A stretch of DNA of 64,000 nucleotides from Trachythela sp. YZ-2020 (GCA_016169945.1 JADLSH010000387.1:3472001-3536000), one strand, 5' to 3'; counted from the first letter of the stretch, positions 25,588 to 38,500 are shown. Notes: a model not told the origin generated them from the letters alone. A program made the numbers and translations.

Positions 25588-26090
25588 CTACGTTTGAGAA
25601 TCGTTGAACTCTGTAGTTGTTTCACAGTTTTTTAGTTCGGATGTTAAGGAATTCCAAGCAGATACCGCTCTATATCTGAATGATCGTTGGCCAGTCGCTG
25701 TTCTGTATAAAGGGATATTTATCATGTTTGAATTCCTAGTTATGCGGGATGAAATATCGCTACGTCTCTCCAACTGTTCTGTTAAGTACCTTGGTGCATT
25801 TCCAGTCATGCATTTAAATGCCATGACAGCATCACGAAAATACAAATACTGTCGCACTGGAAGCCACTTTAGTTCTTGGAGGATTGGTGTGACATGATCA
25901 TATTTGCCAGCTCCACTAACTATTCTACAGGCAAAGTTCTGCACAGCCTGTGCCTTGTTTAGGTTTGTTTCAGTAGTATTGCTCCATACCGTAGAGCAAT
26001 AAAATAGTTTAGTAAAAACTAAAGCGTTAATTATAATGGTTAATGTATGTTTGTCAAATCAATTCTTGACACGGTTTATTTGTCCTAAAC
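25588..26090 (-). pseudogene. LINE reverse transcriptase C-terminal segment
   Basis: The 119-codon frame starting at 25944 reads MQNFACRIVSGAGKYDHV and includes LKWLPVRQYLYFRDAV and RSFRYRAVSAWNSL, the conserved tail (thumb and C-terminal region) of CR1/L2-clade reverse transcriptases. Upstream in the same frame is FYCSTVWSNT. A stop interrupts the frame further upstream near 26062. The catalytic core is absent because of 5' truncation. Confidence 0.85.
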
Positions 26091-26131
26091 GAGACATAGA
26101 TATTGATCTTCAGGTTGTTGGAGATGATGAG

Positions 26132-26246
26132 CAGGGCCGGATTAACGTCGCGCGAGGCCCGTGGCAGATTCCTCGTTATGAAAACCTTTGAATTCAAACA
26201 CACACAAAATTGTTAAATAATTGTTTTCAATTTTATCTGCACATCA
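26132..26246. mobile_element. 115-bp insertion with 9-bp duplication
   Basis: GATGATGAG is present on both sides (26123-26131 and 26247-26255). The insert begins CAGGGCCGGATTAACG and has no matching inverted end, so a SINE-like or decayed hAT insertion is likely. It interrupts the SWIM/Ulp1 gene a second time. Confidence 0.6.
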
Positions 26247-26926
26247 GATGATGAGTACACAAAATAACACCAATAGTCCTTCTGAAAGCAGCAGTGATGA
26301 TTTGGATTAACACAACGACAATGGCAAATCTCCAACATCACGTAGCTTTACCCCAGTGATAAGGAAGAGGTCAGATGTGAGAGCAAGTCTCCCTCTTACA
26401 ACTGAAATCTCTAGAGCCATTCTTAAAAAGAGAAACTGAGATACTGCTTCTTAGCATTTGTAAAGCATTTAGGCCAGTAGGGTTGTTTGATGAAATTATC
26501 AATGCATTTTTCTGGTGCTTACAGGAGAGATATTCAGACTTCATCTACGCACCATCAACATCAATGCTTGTTTTACAAAAAAAATCACCAAGTGGCCTTC
26601 TTTGGAAAGATGTAGATATTTTAACAAATAAATATATTATTGCACCCTGGAACCCAACTGATGAAACTGGACCCTTGTTGTGGTTGATTTTCAACAGAAG
26701 AAAATAATTTATCAGCACCTACCTAAGTTACTTGCCACATTCATGCCACAAATTCTACTTAAAAAATTGGATTGTCAGGCTTTCAACTTGAATCCCCACC
26801 ACACACACTACAAACCGATCTCAAAAGTTGTGGTGTGCTTGTTAGTTGGTATGCATCACAGATCGTTCAGGGGAGACCAATTACTGATCCGTCCAATGAG
26901 TATGTAATCAGGGCTGCAATTTGTAT

Positions 26927-27245
26927 AGGAAATAGCACGGTTCGAGAAGTATTAATGAGCGAGTGCGAAGCACGAGCGGTATTACGAATATTTCGCCAAA
27001 CACAAGTGCAATTTTTCATTAATACTTCGAGAACAAGTGCTATTTCGTATTAATATTATTATTAACAAGGAAAATACTATTAAAAATAAAATTATACTAG
27101 TAAAATTTTTACTAGGGGTATTTGGGAGAAAATACCACATGTGGTATTGTCTTCCAAATACCCATAGTAAAAAGAATTAAGAGAGAATTTTGATGTTCTT
27201 AGCCAATCAGAAACGAGGAAAATTGTTAATAATGATATTAATGAT
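26927..27245. repeat. Hairpin-rich patch, possible MITE
   Basis: Several short inverted pairs occur here (GTATTAATATTATTATTAACAA against TTGTTAATAATGATATTAAT; GGGTATTTGGGAG against CTTCCAAATACCC). Boundaries are not defined and there is no target duplication. Confidence 0.4.
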
Positions 27246-27326
27246 GAAATTCGTGGCAGCTGCATGAGAAGGCGCTCAGGTTCACCATACATATATAGAA
27301 TTATCGAAGTGCACAGAATGCCAATA

Positions 27327-27556
27327 CACCCTTCCGGAAAGTACTAGAGCCTCGTTTTCGTGAATGAGATATTTTCTTTAGAGCCCTTTATCTTGTTACT
27401 GGTGACACAATTACGAAACCATACAGTTATTGTAGATGGTATAATGGACCTTTATATGATTACGTTATCAGTAATAAGATAAATGGCTGTAAAGGCGAGG
27501 TCCCAATTACGAAAACGAGGCTCTATAGCCAAGGCAAAGTACTTTCCGGAAGGGTG
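27327..27556. repeat. MITE with CACCCTTCCGGAAAGTAC ends
   Basis: The 18-bp terminal sequence is exactly inverted at the right end, and AGAGCCTCGTTTTCGT is inverted again inside. It is 230 bp long with no ORF and no clear target duplication. Confidence 0.7.
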
Positions 27557-29264
27557 ATTGAATGTGGTCGTTGCTTTCAGCAATACCATTCAAGGCGCAT
27601 AGGCACTACAACTGAAGTAAACTTCTACTGCCCTCCACTTGATCTGCACTAAAAAGGATGATCATGCATGATTATCATCAAATTTCATAGAGGTGTTTAA
27701 TATATAGTATAACTAATCAGATGGATTTAGTCAAAACAAAGTGTAAACAAAATATAGAAATTAAATTACATAATATATGAATATGAAACTTTGCATACTC
27801 AGACATTGACATAATTTCTACATTTCGCCTCGCTACATGTAAAATATTTTTAAATGTGCTTTTCATATTTTAATTTTTAATGAATTTGTTGTGTTGCTGA
27901 TTATAACAGAAAAAGTACCATTTAAAACAAGCTTGCTGTAGCTACTATATATAATGTATATTGATATTTAAAGCAAAGTACAGCGAGAAAATTTTTCGTT
28001 GCGCATTTCTGCCGTACACACGAACAAGTGAAATTAGTATTACTCAGCCAGTCAGCCTAGACATATATATTATACGTCTTCTTATTTGTATTTCAGCACT
28101 AGAGCCCAGGGATTTGGCGATCTATTACAATTATATGTCTTCGATTTTCTCAATAACTTATGTTGAAGGACTAACTCTATTCTCAAAATACTTGGAAATA
28201 GAAGGCCTAGCAGATTTCCCAATCGTTGGCCAATTCTTGCGCCAGTCTTGAACCGAGTTTAAACCAATACAGGTAAAATGAACTCAGTTCTAGAATAAAT
28301 TAACTATTTACATATTTCGGGATACATGTTTAGAAAATCGATTGTATTAAGAACGTTTGAAACGACATTGACATTGTCTGTGTATTAAGCTGAAGCGAGA
28401 TCGCAAAAATGATCAAAATATATAACAGAAGTAGAATCTTTCTTTCGTGACACTTGATCATGCAACCAAAAATTGGCTGAAATTCTCTTAAATCGCCTTA
28501 ACTCGCGTTACTCGCCAGTGAAAGAGACCAAATATTGTAAATACCTATATTAGCCTGCCCTCATGGGAGCATGTTTGAGTAGGGCTTATAAGAGAGAGGA
28601 AGTGGCTCAATAGGGGGCATTTAACCGTTAGAGGGGAGACCCAAAACAAACAACATGACACACTACACTATAAGATCTTCCTATCAGTATATAGTGCGAT
28701 AACTTCTTTTTCAATCATGAATGGTCCAGTGCCATTTGATTTATTTCAACAAGTATGATTAAAGACAAATAATAAATCCTATCAATATACTGCAGTATTA
28801 AACATATGAGGTGTTTAATGAATAAATTTCTTCTTAATACTTGGTTCTTATATGCTTAATACCTGGTTCTTATAATACCTGGTTCATATATAATACTTTA
28901 ATACCTGGTTCGTAGCCTATATACTTGACACATGCATGTTTTCTTCTGCATATAATTGCAGGAATTTACCATTATAACTTTAAGGCAATAATCATATTAT
29001 AACAATATATAGATTTTTTGCAGAAAATTCTACCATCAGTCATCACCAACTATGACATTGCATCATACAAAGTTTTATCTCACATCAAGGAACATCCTCG
29101 TTTCTTTTTATAGACAACTTTAGCTAAAAATAGATAAAACTAAATAAAGATCGGTTTTTATTTCTTCCGCCTGCAAGGCCTTGCCCCGGATTTCTGGTAC
29201 CCACAAAAAGTAAAACGTCAGCAAATGCGAAACAAGGGAACATAGCGCAGGGGGTTCAATTGTG
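27557..29264. other. No gene recognised
   Basis: AT-rich sequence. The only structure is a short degenerate tandem repeat at 28834-28914. An open frame at 27961-28251 has no recognisable domain. Confidence 0.55.
28834..28914 (+). repeat. Tandem repeat of AATACCTGGTTC
   Basis: Four degenerate copies of TAATACCTGGTTCTTAT at spacing of roughly 15-26 bp. Confidence 0.7.
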
Positions 29265-29512
29265 GTTTATGTCTGTAAACAAGTGTAAAATAATCAAAAT
29301 AATAAACTTACTTGAAAAGATTTCCACAAACAGTATATACAGTGTATAAAAGAAAAGTTAACGCAATCCTCGAATCAAATGTAGATTTTGCAAAGAATAT
29401 ATAGCAGTAAATCCTTTACGGTTACATTCATTTGAAAGCTTAGCCATTCAGCTTTCCAACAATGGGTTACTTTTAAATTTGAGCAATTTGTTCGCGAAAA
29501 ATATTACTTTAA

Positions 29513-30430
29513 GGTGGATCGATACAGTTTTCATAAATTCAGGTGTTCAACACTTTCAAATTTTTAAACTCCGTATTTTTAGGTTTTATTCATCAGGTAT
29601 CGGGGTAATCATATATTTTGATCTTTCTACTTTCAAATTATGTTAGTTTTATTAACAGATAGTTCCTTACTATGGCAACATACGCGTACGAAATTCACTC
29701 CAAAATAGCCTATCGCCTCGTGTAGTTGGTATAATGAAAGATTTTTGCTGTGCAATACAGCATGCAAAATTTGAACATAGGTCACCGGACAAAATAATGA
29801 GATATAGCGCATTGTTTTTCAAAAAAATAATTGTTTAATGACGTCAGCAATTGACATGCAGACGGTTAGCCTGCGTGGCCGGTCCTCGTTGGAGGGGAAA
29901 AGAAGAACAGGGAAAGAGGGCCTGCAAGAAAACCCAGCTTTCATGACTAAACGCCGTTCAATTTTTTAACGTAGAATTTGATTGGTCAACACCAAGAATT
30001 AATTGACATGTTTACGCACACAGGAATATATTATTACATTTCTTCGTCTTGATTGACATGTTTATGCACAAGCGAATACATTTCCTTCGGTTTGGGGTTT
30101 CCCCTATAGTCCAGCTGCATTTGTATTGGTCAATTTTAATGAGCCTTTATTAGGGCGTTTAGTCATGAAAGCTGGGTTTTCTTGCAGGCCCTCTTTCCCT
30201 GTTCTTCTTTTCCCCTCCAACGAGGGCCGGCCACGCAGGCTAGCAAACGGTATATAACACGCGCAATGACGCAAGATGGCGCGAGCAATTGCTCACGTCA
30301 GGTCATTTTGGAAGTTCTTTCGTTAATACTCCCGCGCGCACAAATGGTCACGCGGGTTTGTACATATAGTATGAAGTTTTGTTTTCACGATTCTTGAATA
30401 AGGTTTTTGTGATTACTATATCGATCCACC
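29513..30430. mobile_element. TTAA-flanked element, 918 bp
   Basis: Ends GGTGGATCGATA and TATCGATCCACC lie between TTAA at 29509-29512 and 30431-30434. The left 220 bp match the right end of the 2.9 kb element at 22.7-25.6 kb. It is non-autonomous and carries another MITE (29867-30242). Confidence 0.85.
29867..30242. repeat. MITE with 85-bp inverted ends
   Basis: AGCCTGCGTGGCCGGTCCTC and the following 65 bp (through AACCCAGCTTTCATGACTAAA) recur inverted at 30160-30242. It is nested in the 918-bp TTAA element, making three levels of nesting. Confidence 0.8.
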
Positions 30431-31287
30431 TTAAGCAACTGAGATTGGAAAATTTAACATTTAAGATGCAATATTGCCAATAATAAAGCGGCCCTGAAAT
30501 AGACGAACTCATTTCGTAAAAATCCCCGAAACTCTCAAAGCTTTTTGCTGAGGGCAGATCAAAATCAAGTAACCACGGCTTCCTATGCATTATTTTTAAC
30601 TTATTACTTACTTTCCATACACAACAACACTGGCTTAAACAGTTTAAGCTTGCGGCCACCAACTTGCTAAATTTCTGTTTACGTTACAATTAGCATATAC
30701 GGTGCTGTTCAATGGGCAATACACGGTGCTTGTTTTTATTACTTTTTGGGATCGATTTAGGAGTACAAATTAAATTACACAGCTCAACATCTTTTAAAAC
30801 GTCTTTTAAAGGCTTCTTGGTACTTTGTTTCGCGTGAAAACAACAGTATTAAAGTTTAAACAAGAAGATTCAAGAATTTCAAATGCGACTATTAAATAAC
30901 ATTTAATGAAATTGCATAATTGTAAAGTAAACAGAAATTGGCAAGTTGGTGACCGCAACTAAGCTTAAACTGTTTAAACCAGTACTTACTTGATTTTAGT
31001 GTGCTATCAGCAAAAAGGTTTGATAGTTTCGGGGATTTTTACGCAATGAGTTCGTCTATTTCAGGGCTGCTTTATTGTTGCATCTCGAATTTTCATCTTT
31101 CCAATCTCAGTTACTTAAAGTAATATTTTTCGCGAACCAATCTGGATGGCTAAGCTTTCAAACGAATGTAAATATAAAGGATTTACTGCCATATCCTTTG
31201 CAAAATCTATTTGTTATATAATACATTTGATTCGAGGATTGCGTTTTTTTATACACCCTGTAGACATTAAAATATACGTAAAAAGAA

Positions 31288-31475
31288 CGGCAAGCAGTAA
31301 TCTATATGAAGTACTGTAGAGTCCTGAACCGATAAGTAATGCGGGCGCATATGGAATTAATAATAATACTAGAATATCTATTATAACTCCTGCAACGGGA
31401 GGATCGGGCGGTGCGGAGAAGTTACTGGTTACTGGCTCAGGACAGCATATTAGTACTTCATATAGATTACTGTTT
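31288..31475. repeat. Small foldback
   Basis: GGCAAGCAGTAATCTATATG... pairs with ...CATATAGATTACTGTTTGC about 140 bp away. It explains a hydrophobic open frame on the minus strand here. Confidence 0.6.
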
Positions 31476-31603
31476 GCTGGTTTTTCTCCATATATTTTAC
31501 TATCTATACTGTTTGTAGAAATCTTTTCAAATAAGTTTATTATTTTTATTATTTTACACTTGTTTACAGATATAAACGTCCTGTGAACATGACGGTTTAG
31601 CAA

Positions 31604-32554
31604 GCATAAGCAAAAACCTTTCTCAGCTAGATCAAGTCGACAAACGAAGTTGACCCAAGTCTAAACATAAAAAGATTGATCTACATTTGGGTATAGTTTG
31701 CGGAATCGAATTTTAAATAACAGAATTCTAAAGATTTTCGTGGATGGAGTCAAGGATGGAGCGATGTCTTAGTTTCTCAATCTCTCAAATCTTTAAGCAT
31801 ATCGAGAACGGCACACCTCTGCAGACTGAGATAAGTGAGATTCGCAGTTCTTCGCCAATTTGCAATCATTATCTGTGAATTATCGTGTGTTCATATGGGA
31901 TACGAGCCAGCTCAACTATATTATCCCCGGCCTACAAAACCTATTATGGACCCTCTGAGCGAGACCTCATTCAGTGAGTTAAATTTTTCCTATGAAGGGT
32001 TAGCTAGCCATTTACCGGATGTTTTGCTTATTTTAATCTATATTGTGTTATACCTTGACAAGCATGTCATTAATTCAGTCACAGCGAGGACATATTTCAA
32101 GGCGTCTCGGTTTTTTCATATTAATCTACGTAAAGTTTATATTTCAGACTGCATGAATTGATATTTCAAATCCGAAAATAAGGACTAGACGGGATTTTAA
32201 GTCCGAGTAGTTTAGTTCCAGTCCGAAGTGAAGCCGAGAAATGGAGCTAAATTCAACGCAGACTTGGTTTTAAAATGGCATCTAATACTCATACGTAATT
32301 ACTTAAAGTTAAATGAATTATTTTTAGTTCAGTCCTTTTTTACCCAATCATCCATGTGAGAAAAATAACGCAACATGGTTGACTTATTTCCTCATAAATG
32401 ATTAATGAGTTTGAAAAGAATATTTTCAGTTGTTATAGTTAACAGAGTTAAAGTTTTTCTTCGCAAATATACTGTACAGTCACATGTATTGAAGAAGTAC
32501 CGTTTGGTCTTCTATGGTTACACTCAGGCAGTAAGCTCTCCCGAATGTACTTAC
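31604..32554. other. Downstream of last recognised GBP exon; no exon identified
   Basis: The GBP exon at 32555 ends in a good donor (GTAAGT) in phase 1, so at least one more 3' exon must follow on the minus strand. I could not recognise it between here and the repeat cluster; it may be a short C-terminal exon. Confidence 0.4.
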
Positions 32555-35500
32555 CTGGCCTGTTCTTTATTTCTTGGAATTTCTGATTTGCCGCAGCAAG
32601 TTGTTGATTTAAACCAGCTTGTTCTCGACGTATTTGTTCTATTTCCCTGTTTCGTTGTGCCTCCTTCCTACTCTGTTCATTTCGTAATCCTTCCATATTT
32701 GCAGAATGTTGATTCCTGAATTCAGCATGTTGCTGCTCGATAGCCTGGTTGTTTTCCCGTCTTATCTGGTTAATTTTCCTTTCGTTAGCTTCTTGTATGG
32801 CTTGTATCTAAGAATAGGGTTGCATGCATGTGAAATATAAGTGCATGGGAAATTAAGCATAATATAGATAAATGATAGTTAATTAGTTTTCAAAACTAAG
32901 AATTAATAGGGTAACAAACGCTGATAAAGTTCGAAGAATTTTACAATCGAACTCCCATACTGATGTAGAAAATACTAGGACCTAGAAATGCACAGAGACT
33001 CGTATTTGGTTTCCCTATTCATGGACTCTATATTATACACTATATTATGGACTCAATATTATACAGAAAATCACTATCTTCAGTTGGCCCGAAAATGCAC
33101 AATTTTCCATACCTACGATCAAGGAAAATGGTTTTTATTCCCTTTCCAACTCAAATTTGGCAATTATTCATGATGTCGTAATCGTAAATGAATTAGCAGT
33201 TCTTGAAAAACTCGCCAATCTGTTGGCTGTTGAAATCAATCTTTTTGAATAAAAGTTTTGTGCATAAATTCGGAGAGTTGACTCTTGGAGTTTGTCGTTG
33301 AAAATGAATTTTGCAAACATTGAAAATGAAGAGCAGTTACTTGGATTGCATTTCGTTTTTGCTACTCTCTTTGTATAATTATCCTGCCTGTCTCTTAGCC
33401 GAAGGTAATGAGAATTTTTTTACACAGGCTAATATATTATACAGTGGTACTTTACCTCTTCCACGTGTTGCCTTGCGTGTGCTTCTCGTTGTCTCAGGAG
33501 TCTCTCATTCTCTGCCTGTTGTAAAATTAAGATTATAATTTATACGGCTCCTATACTGCCAATCAGAAGTATACGTTGAACTTGTTTCCAATCAATGACC
33601 ATGTGGAAGTGCTGTGGATCAAATCAAAATTTCTATTGAACAAGATCATCCCCCAGTTACTGGGTCGTGTTTTAACATCAGCGAGGTTAATGTTACCATT
33701 ATAGGAAAGGTCATGAATTTGAGCCTCTGGTACTGAATACCGTTTCAGCCCCTAGATTATCATTGAATAAAAATCCGGCAGTTTTAGTGGCATGCATGAC
33801 ATTGTTATTAATCTGTATTTGCTTCTATCATCATCCTTATGATTAAAGAGTGTGTGTATATATACATGTTATTACATAAATATGCGCTAATAACACACCA
33901 CTGTAGAACTACAGGGAAAAACAATACACTACCTCGGATTCACGACATACAGCTTGATATAGTGCATTTTGTATCTTTTGGTTTTCTATTTCATTGTGAT
34001 AATCTTCAAGTTGGGAAATCGTCCTCATTGCTTGTTTCTTTCTTTCTTCCAGGCTCTACACCGTAGTTACGTAGTAAAATCAAAACTGATGTTTTGTAGG
34101 TTGCACATTCTAAGTAACTTCAACAACACGAACAACAACAACAACAACAACAACAACAACGACAACGACAACGAAGATGACAAGGGCAAGGACAACGACA
34201 ATGACAGCGACAACGACAACGACAACGTCAACGACAACAAAAACAACAACAAGAATTGTGCCTTTAGTGTTGGCAAATAGAGCATACTTTTCAAAATAAA
34301 CTACATACAGTACATACCACAAGGTATTTCTGATAAACTTCTCCAGCAGCAGGGCCGAGTGCACAATCCCAGTATTGACTATCGACATCTCCAATAACAC
34401 ACATCACATGCTCATAGGATGTTTCGTGGTCAATGTTTTGAAGTACAGGCTCCAAGTGCTGTCTAACAAGTTCTTGTAGGATATCATCACAAAATGTGGT
34501 TGAAATTTGCCAGTTTTTCTTCAGTAACGAGTGCAAAAATCCACCATCGCACTCACCAGTATCGGAAAAAGACGAACAGCGTTTCTGCGAGAAATATTAA
34601 ATTAAATTTAACACAATACAAATGTAACAAAACTAACAATATAACATTTTAGCAGGTATCGTGAGCAACGGCTGAGTATTAGAACAATACTGTTAACATT
34701 ATGTTGCGCCGCAGTCTTTTTTCATTTCAAGTGAAACATGAATGTCACAGTAGGATTGCAGTTTGAAATGCCAAGCGAGTTGCCTTCAAAAACCTGTCCA
34801 GTGCATGACTGTCGACATGTCCAGTGCATGACTGGACCCATCCTGAGGGCCAGTTGCAACTAACTCCTTTTTTATCTAAACGTATGCAAAATAGCAGAAG
34901 GAACTCAGTCGTTGCCATCGTTAATCCAGAATAGTAGTATTATACAGGCCGATCAAGCGGGATTTTTGAGGTGGTGTGAGGTAGAGTAAACCGTCACTAA
35001 ATTCACGGTGAGCAAAAGTTAAATGAGGGTTCGCAGGGGAGTACGTAGGGGGAGCAGAGGACCCTTCGGTAAACTACGTATTGTGAAGTTGGCATCGCCA
35101 TTAAATATTATTTTCATTCATTCATTAATTCATACACTTACGGTGAATTCCTTAAGATGATTTTGAAACTGTTCAACATCTGGATCCATTAGGGTTTCAT
35201 CTCTAAATTGCTTAATAGCGTATTCCATTATGTCTTCGTGTTCTGACATAATCTTCTCGTCATCACACGGAAAATAAGATACTAGCTCGGACATCACTGA
35301 CTCATAGATCGCAAACGCTGTTTCACCTAAATCATAAAATAACATTAAAATATTAGGGACAGATAATGAAAGAAAACGTCGACAGTAAATACGTCTAACA
35401 GGATTACTGTTTGCACCCTAGCATTTTATACTGTACAATAAAATCATCACTAGAAATTTCAAATTTCAATTCGATGGAACATTTCTAATAAAATAGAATT

Positions 35501-38500
35501 TTCCGTAATTCTGACCATGCCATCGCCATTAGCTAAATGCAGACGAATTACTCTGCTTTAAGCACCGCATGTGTAAACAAAGAGCAAATTACGCAATCTC
35601 TCATAAAGAGCAAACGCAACCTCACAAAAAATGAATATATAGTGCAGCAGAAAACTAACATGAGCAGGGGAAGAAGATGACTCGTAGATTAGATTTAACT
35701 GTAGTGAAGTGATCGTAAAAATATTAGCATATTTTCTATTTGAAAATCGAAAATACATACCCGCTCTTTGGTACGCAATTTTAACTGTGACATCCCAAGC
35801 TGATTGCCAGTCAGGTACAAAGCCTTTGGTATTAAGAGCGACCACGTAACTCTCCACCATATCAGCTAACTCTGAAAATACAAAGAGATTTGCTTGCGCT
35901 ACCGAATAAGGAGTGTTCGAGGGGTCATAATTCCATAGGCATACTTATGTGCCTTTACCTTTTACGGCCTGGGTTTGATTTCCACAATCATGCAGTACGT
36001 ACTTTTATCGTGCAATTACGGATAATTACGGATAAGTAAAATAACCAATTTCATTGGTAATTGTTTCAGACGCATTTTCTTTTTGAGATGCATTTGGTTA
36101 TTAATTTTTAACCAATCCGTTTTTACAGTGTAGTTATCTAATTGGAATTTCGAATCAAGCAGTCGCATCGAAGAATGTTTGCGCATAGTTGATGAGGTTG
36201 AAATACGTTTACACATTGCGATTTCACGTTTTTGCCGAATGAATGAATGTCGTCAAAATTATATTTACCTCGTATTTTTCAAATATCATTAAATTTCATC
36301 TAAAATCGTACCGATTCGTACCGTATCGCAATTTGTAAACGTAGCTTTTGACACAAAACTTACGAGTTCCAGTAATTATTGAATCATTCAACCCTTTCTT
36401 GGGATGATACTTTTCTTCTATTATGTGTTTCAGTGTTTCCATTTTATCCAAAAACTCGTCATTTAGGTATTGCCTGAATTCTGGTTTGTCCATTTGCGTC
36501 AGCACATTTTCCTTGTCTGATGGTACTGGTAACGTGAATGCATCCACGGACTTGAAGAAAGATTTGATATTTCGTCTTATTTCGTTTTTCCTTTCTGTAG
36601 TTTTTGATAATGTTCTTTCTTCCTTCAAGACCTGGATTAAAGAAGATATATATGAAATTGCTTGTGTAAAAGCTGGACATATATAACATTATCAGACTTC
36701 CTTTCATTCTGTTATTTCTATCCTCCATTTTTGGATACAGAGTGTGACAGTTTGTCTATAAATCTTATATATATAAGACCTATATTTCAGAGTTTACACG
36801 CAAGTCAATTTTAAAGTTTGAAGAAGAATCCAATAAGTAATACTATTAATCACAAATTGGTTGGTTTATTTCAAAAGATCGTTGCAAATTAAAATGCCTC
36901 GTATTGCTTTTCAGGTTAACCTTTGTCAATCATGTAAAACGACCGTTTCAGCACTCAAACATAAGGCCAATGCCCTCAGGGTATAAATTGCTAATTAAAG
37001 TCCTCATAATTCTTCATAAAGTACCTTTTGTCCCAAATATGTATTTATATCACAAGGTTGATCATTGACATCAGTTATTTTTAAAGTGACATCACGGATC
37101 AACCAGAAAAATTCTGGCGAGCACTTTTTAAACTGTTCCACATCTTCTGCAGTGTTTTCATTATGTTTCTTGACACGGATACTGTCCGACAGCTTGGAAA
37201 CATAACTGGAATGAAAAGGTATTGTGAACTTCTTCATTCATGTAAATCTATTTTCTATCACCAAATAATAATATTTGAGTATATATGGAGCGTAGCATTA
37301 TACACACATAGCCTCGACGTCATTCTATGATTTCTTTTGAATTTTATTCAGCTCAGGTAATGCTTGAAGTCCTTGTCTATCTTCAAATAATGAAGTCGAG
37401 GCTATGCGTGTATAACAGTACGTTCCAGTCGATATCTGCATTACCTAATTTTACACACGTCACTGTTAATAATCACGGCGTGCATGGCTTGTAAAAACCA
37501 GACACATTAAATATAAACCTAAGCATAAAAATATTTATATTTTGAAGGTAAATTATCAGTTTCAATACACGGCTTAGAATTCGAACTTACTGTAACTTTT
37601 CCAGGTCACTGTTTGTCGGGACATTCTTACTGTTATAGATCAAAAGCGAGCTTATCAGAACACTCAGAGTGAATATCTGGTTGTCCGTAGAATCAGTTGC
37701 ATCTACACTGTCTGTCGATCCTATTCCTTCGGAATCAAGGAAGACGACTGTAATCACTTCACCAGAACGCAAGCGATACTCAATTGGCATTCGACCGATC
37801 CAAATCCCTGTAAACACCAACCGTATCAGTTGTTAACAATAACAGTACGCAATTATCCGAATACGAATTACGACAGAATATAGTTATATTTTAATTTCCT
37901 CTCACAAGTAGGATAGGATATGTTCGCTAATACCCATATATACAGATGTCCCTACATAAGCCAATTCGGAGTTTCGACTGCGCATCCAAATGACGCGTTC
38001 TGCGTCGGGATAAAATTTCAGTTAAATCATAACATGCAGCTGGAAGAATTATAATATGCAGACTCAAAGTATTTAACTGTTCTATCATTCATTTGTAATT
38101 CACATAATAGCCACAATAGAACTGTCTTCTGTGTAAGAAAAATAAAGAAAGGCCCACTTAAGGGAGTAAATTTTCTAACTTAAATTAAAGCGAGTCAACC
38201 GTGAGGAAAGTAATTGTTCTTCGAGCAAGTTTTGCATAATATTCAAACGATGATTGAACAGTTGAATACTTCGACATGCATATTTTAATATTTCCAGTCT
38301 CAGCTACATGTTATGATTCAACAGCAATTTTATCTCGAATCTGGCTTATTGGTAGTGCAGTAGCTATAAATGTCTATATTGGGTTTGATATGTCAGCGAA
38401 ATCTTTTTATCTTTGTCATAACAATTTTGAGTATTATTTTATTATTATCAGCGTCGCATTATACGGGACGTGAAATTACCCCTTAAAAACGCGAATTAAA

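Larger units (their letters stand above)
22496..26100 (-). mobile_element. 5'-truncated LINE (CR1/L2-like), interrupted by a TTAA element
   Basis: TATTGAT is duplicated at 22489-22495 and 26101-26107. On the minus strand the 3' end is a (GTAT)n tail at 22496-22515. The coding end lies at 25588-26090, and the 3' UTR is split by the element at 22682-25560. The 5' end is truncated, as usual for LINEs. It landed inside the SWIM/Ulp1 reading frame. Confidence 0.85.
22086..26910 (+). pseudogene. SWIM zinc-finger plus Ulp1-protease gene remnant, split by insertions
   Basis: The first part (22086-22495, just after a TTTCATTCACAG splice-acceptor-like site) contains CECTDWQQNYLPCKH, the C-x-C...C-x-H zinc-binding pattern of SWIM domains found in MULE transposases. 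The frame resumes at 26101 and then from about 26440 with an Ulp1/C48 cysteine-protease-like region: DEIINAFFWCLQERYSDF, LLWLIFN, and in a shifted frame LKSCGVLVSWYASQI, around the catalytic Cys. The His-Trp box and the Asp before Cys-Gly are not preserved, so the protease is probably dead. Breaks include a 2-base loss in a TA run near 22287 and at least one frameshift in the protease. SWIM plus Ulp1 modules occur together in some Mutator-like transposons, the likely origin. No transposase core (DDE) was found upstream. Confidence 0.6.
29340..31260. mobile_element. Palindromic mariner-type MITE interrupted by a TTAA element
   Basis: The ends CAGTGTATA and TATACACCCTG are flanked by TA (29338-29339 and 31261-31262). 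The left arm (29340-29512 plus 30431 to about 30700) and right arm (about 30900-31260) are inverted copies over more than 350 bp. The left arm is opened by the element at 29513-30430; the right arm keeps the uninterrupted site. There is no transposase. Confidence 0.8.
29265..31575. repeat. Outer inverted pair around the palindromic mariner MITE
   Basis: About 75 bp (29265-29338, containing GTAAACAAGTGTAAAATAAT) recur inverted at 31498-31575. The 31.26-31.50 kb sequence between the mariner MITE and the right copy has no counterpart on the left. It may be an older element into which the MITE inserted. Confidence 0.5.

Noticed and set aside
31214..31603. Hydrophobic 129-codon minus-strand frame, considered as the missing last GBP exon
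   Set aside because: Most of it runs through a foldback (31288-31475) and the inverted end of the mariner MITE, and no acceptor in the right phase was found.
34067..34400. Long Leu/Ser and Val-rich frames on the minus strand and an Asn/Asp-rich one on plus
   Set aside because: They are translations of the (AAC)n/(GACAAC)n microsatellite inside a GBP intron.
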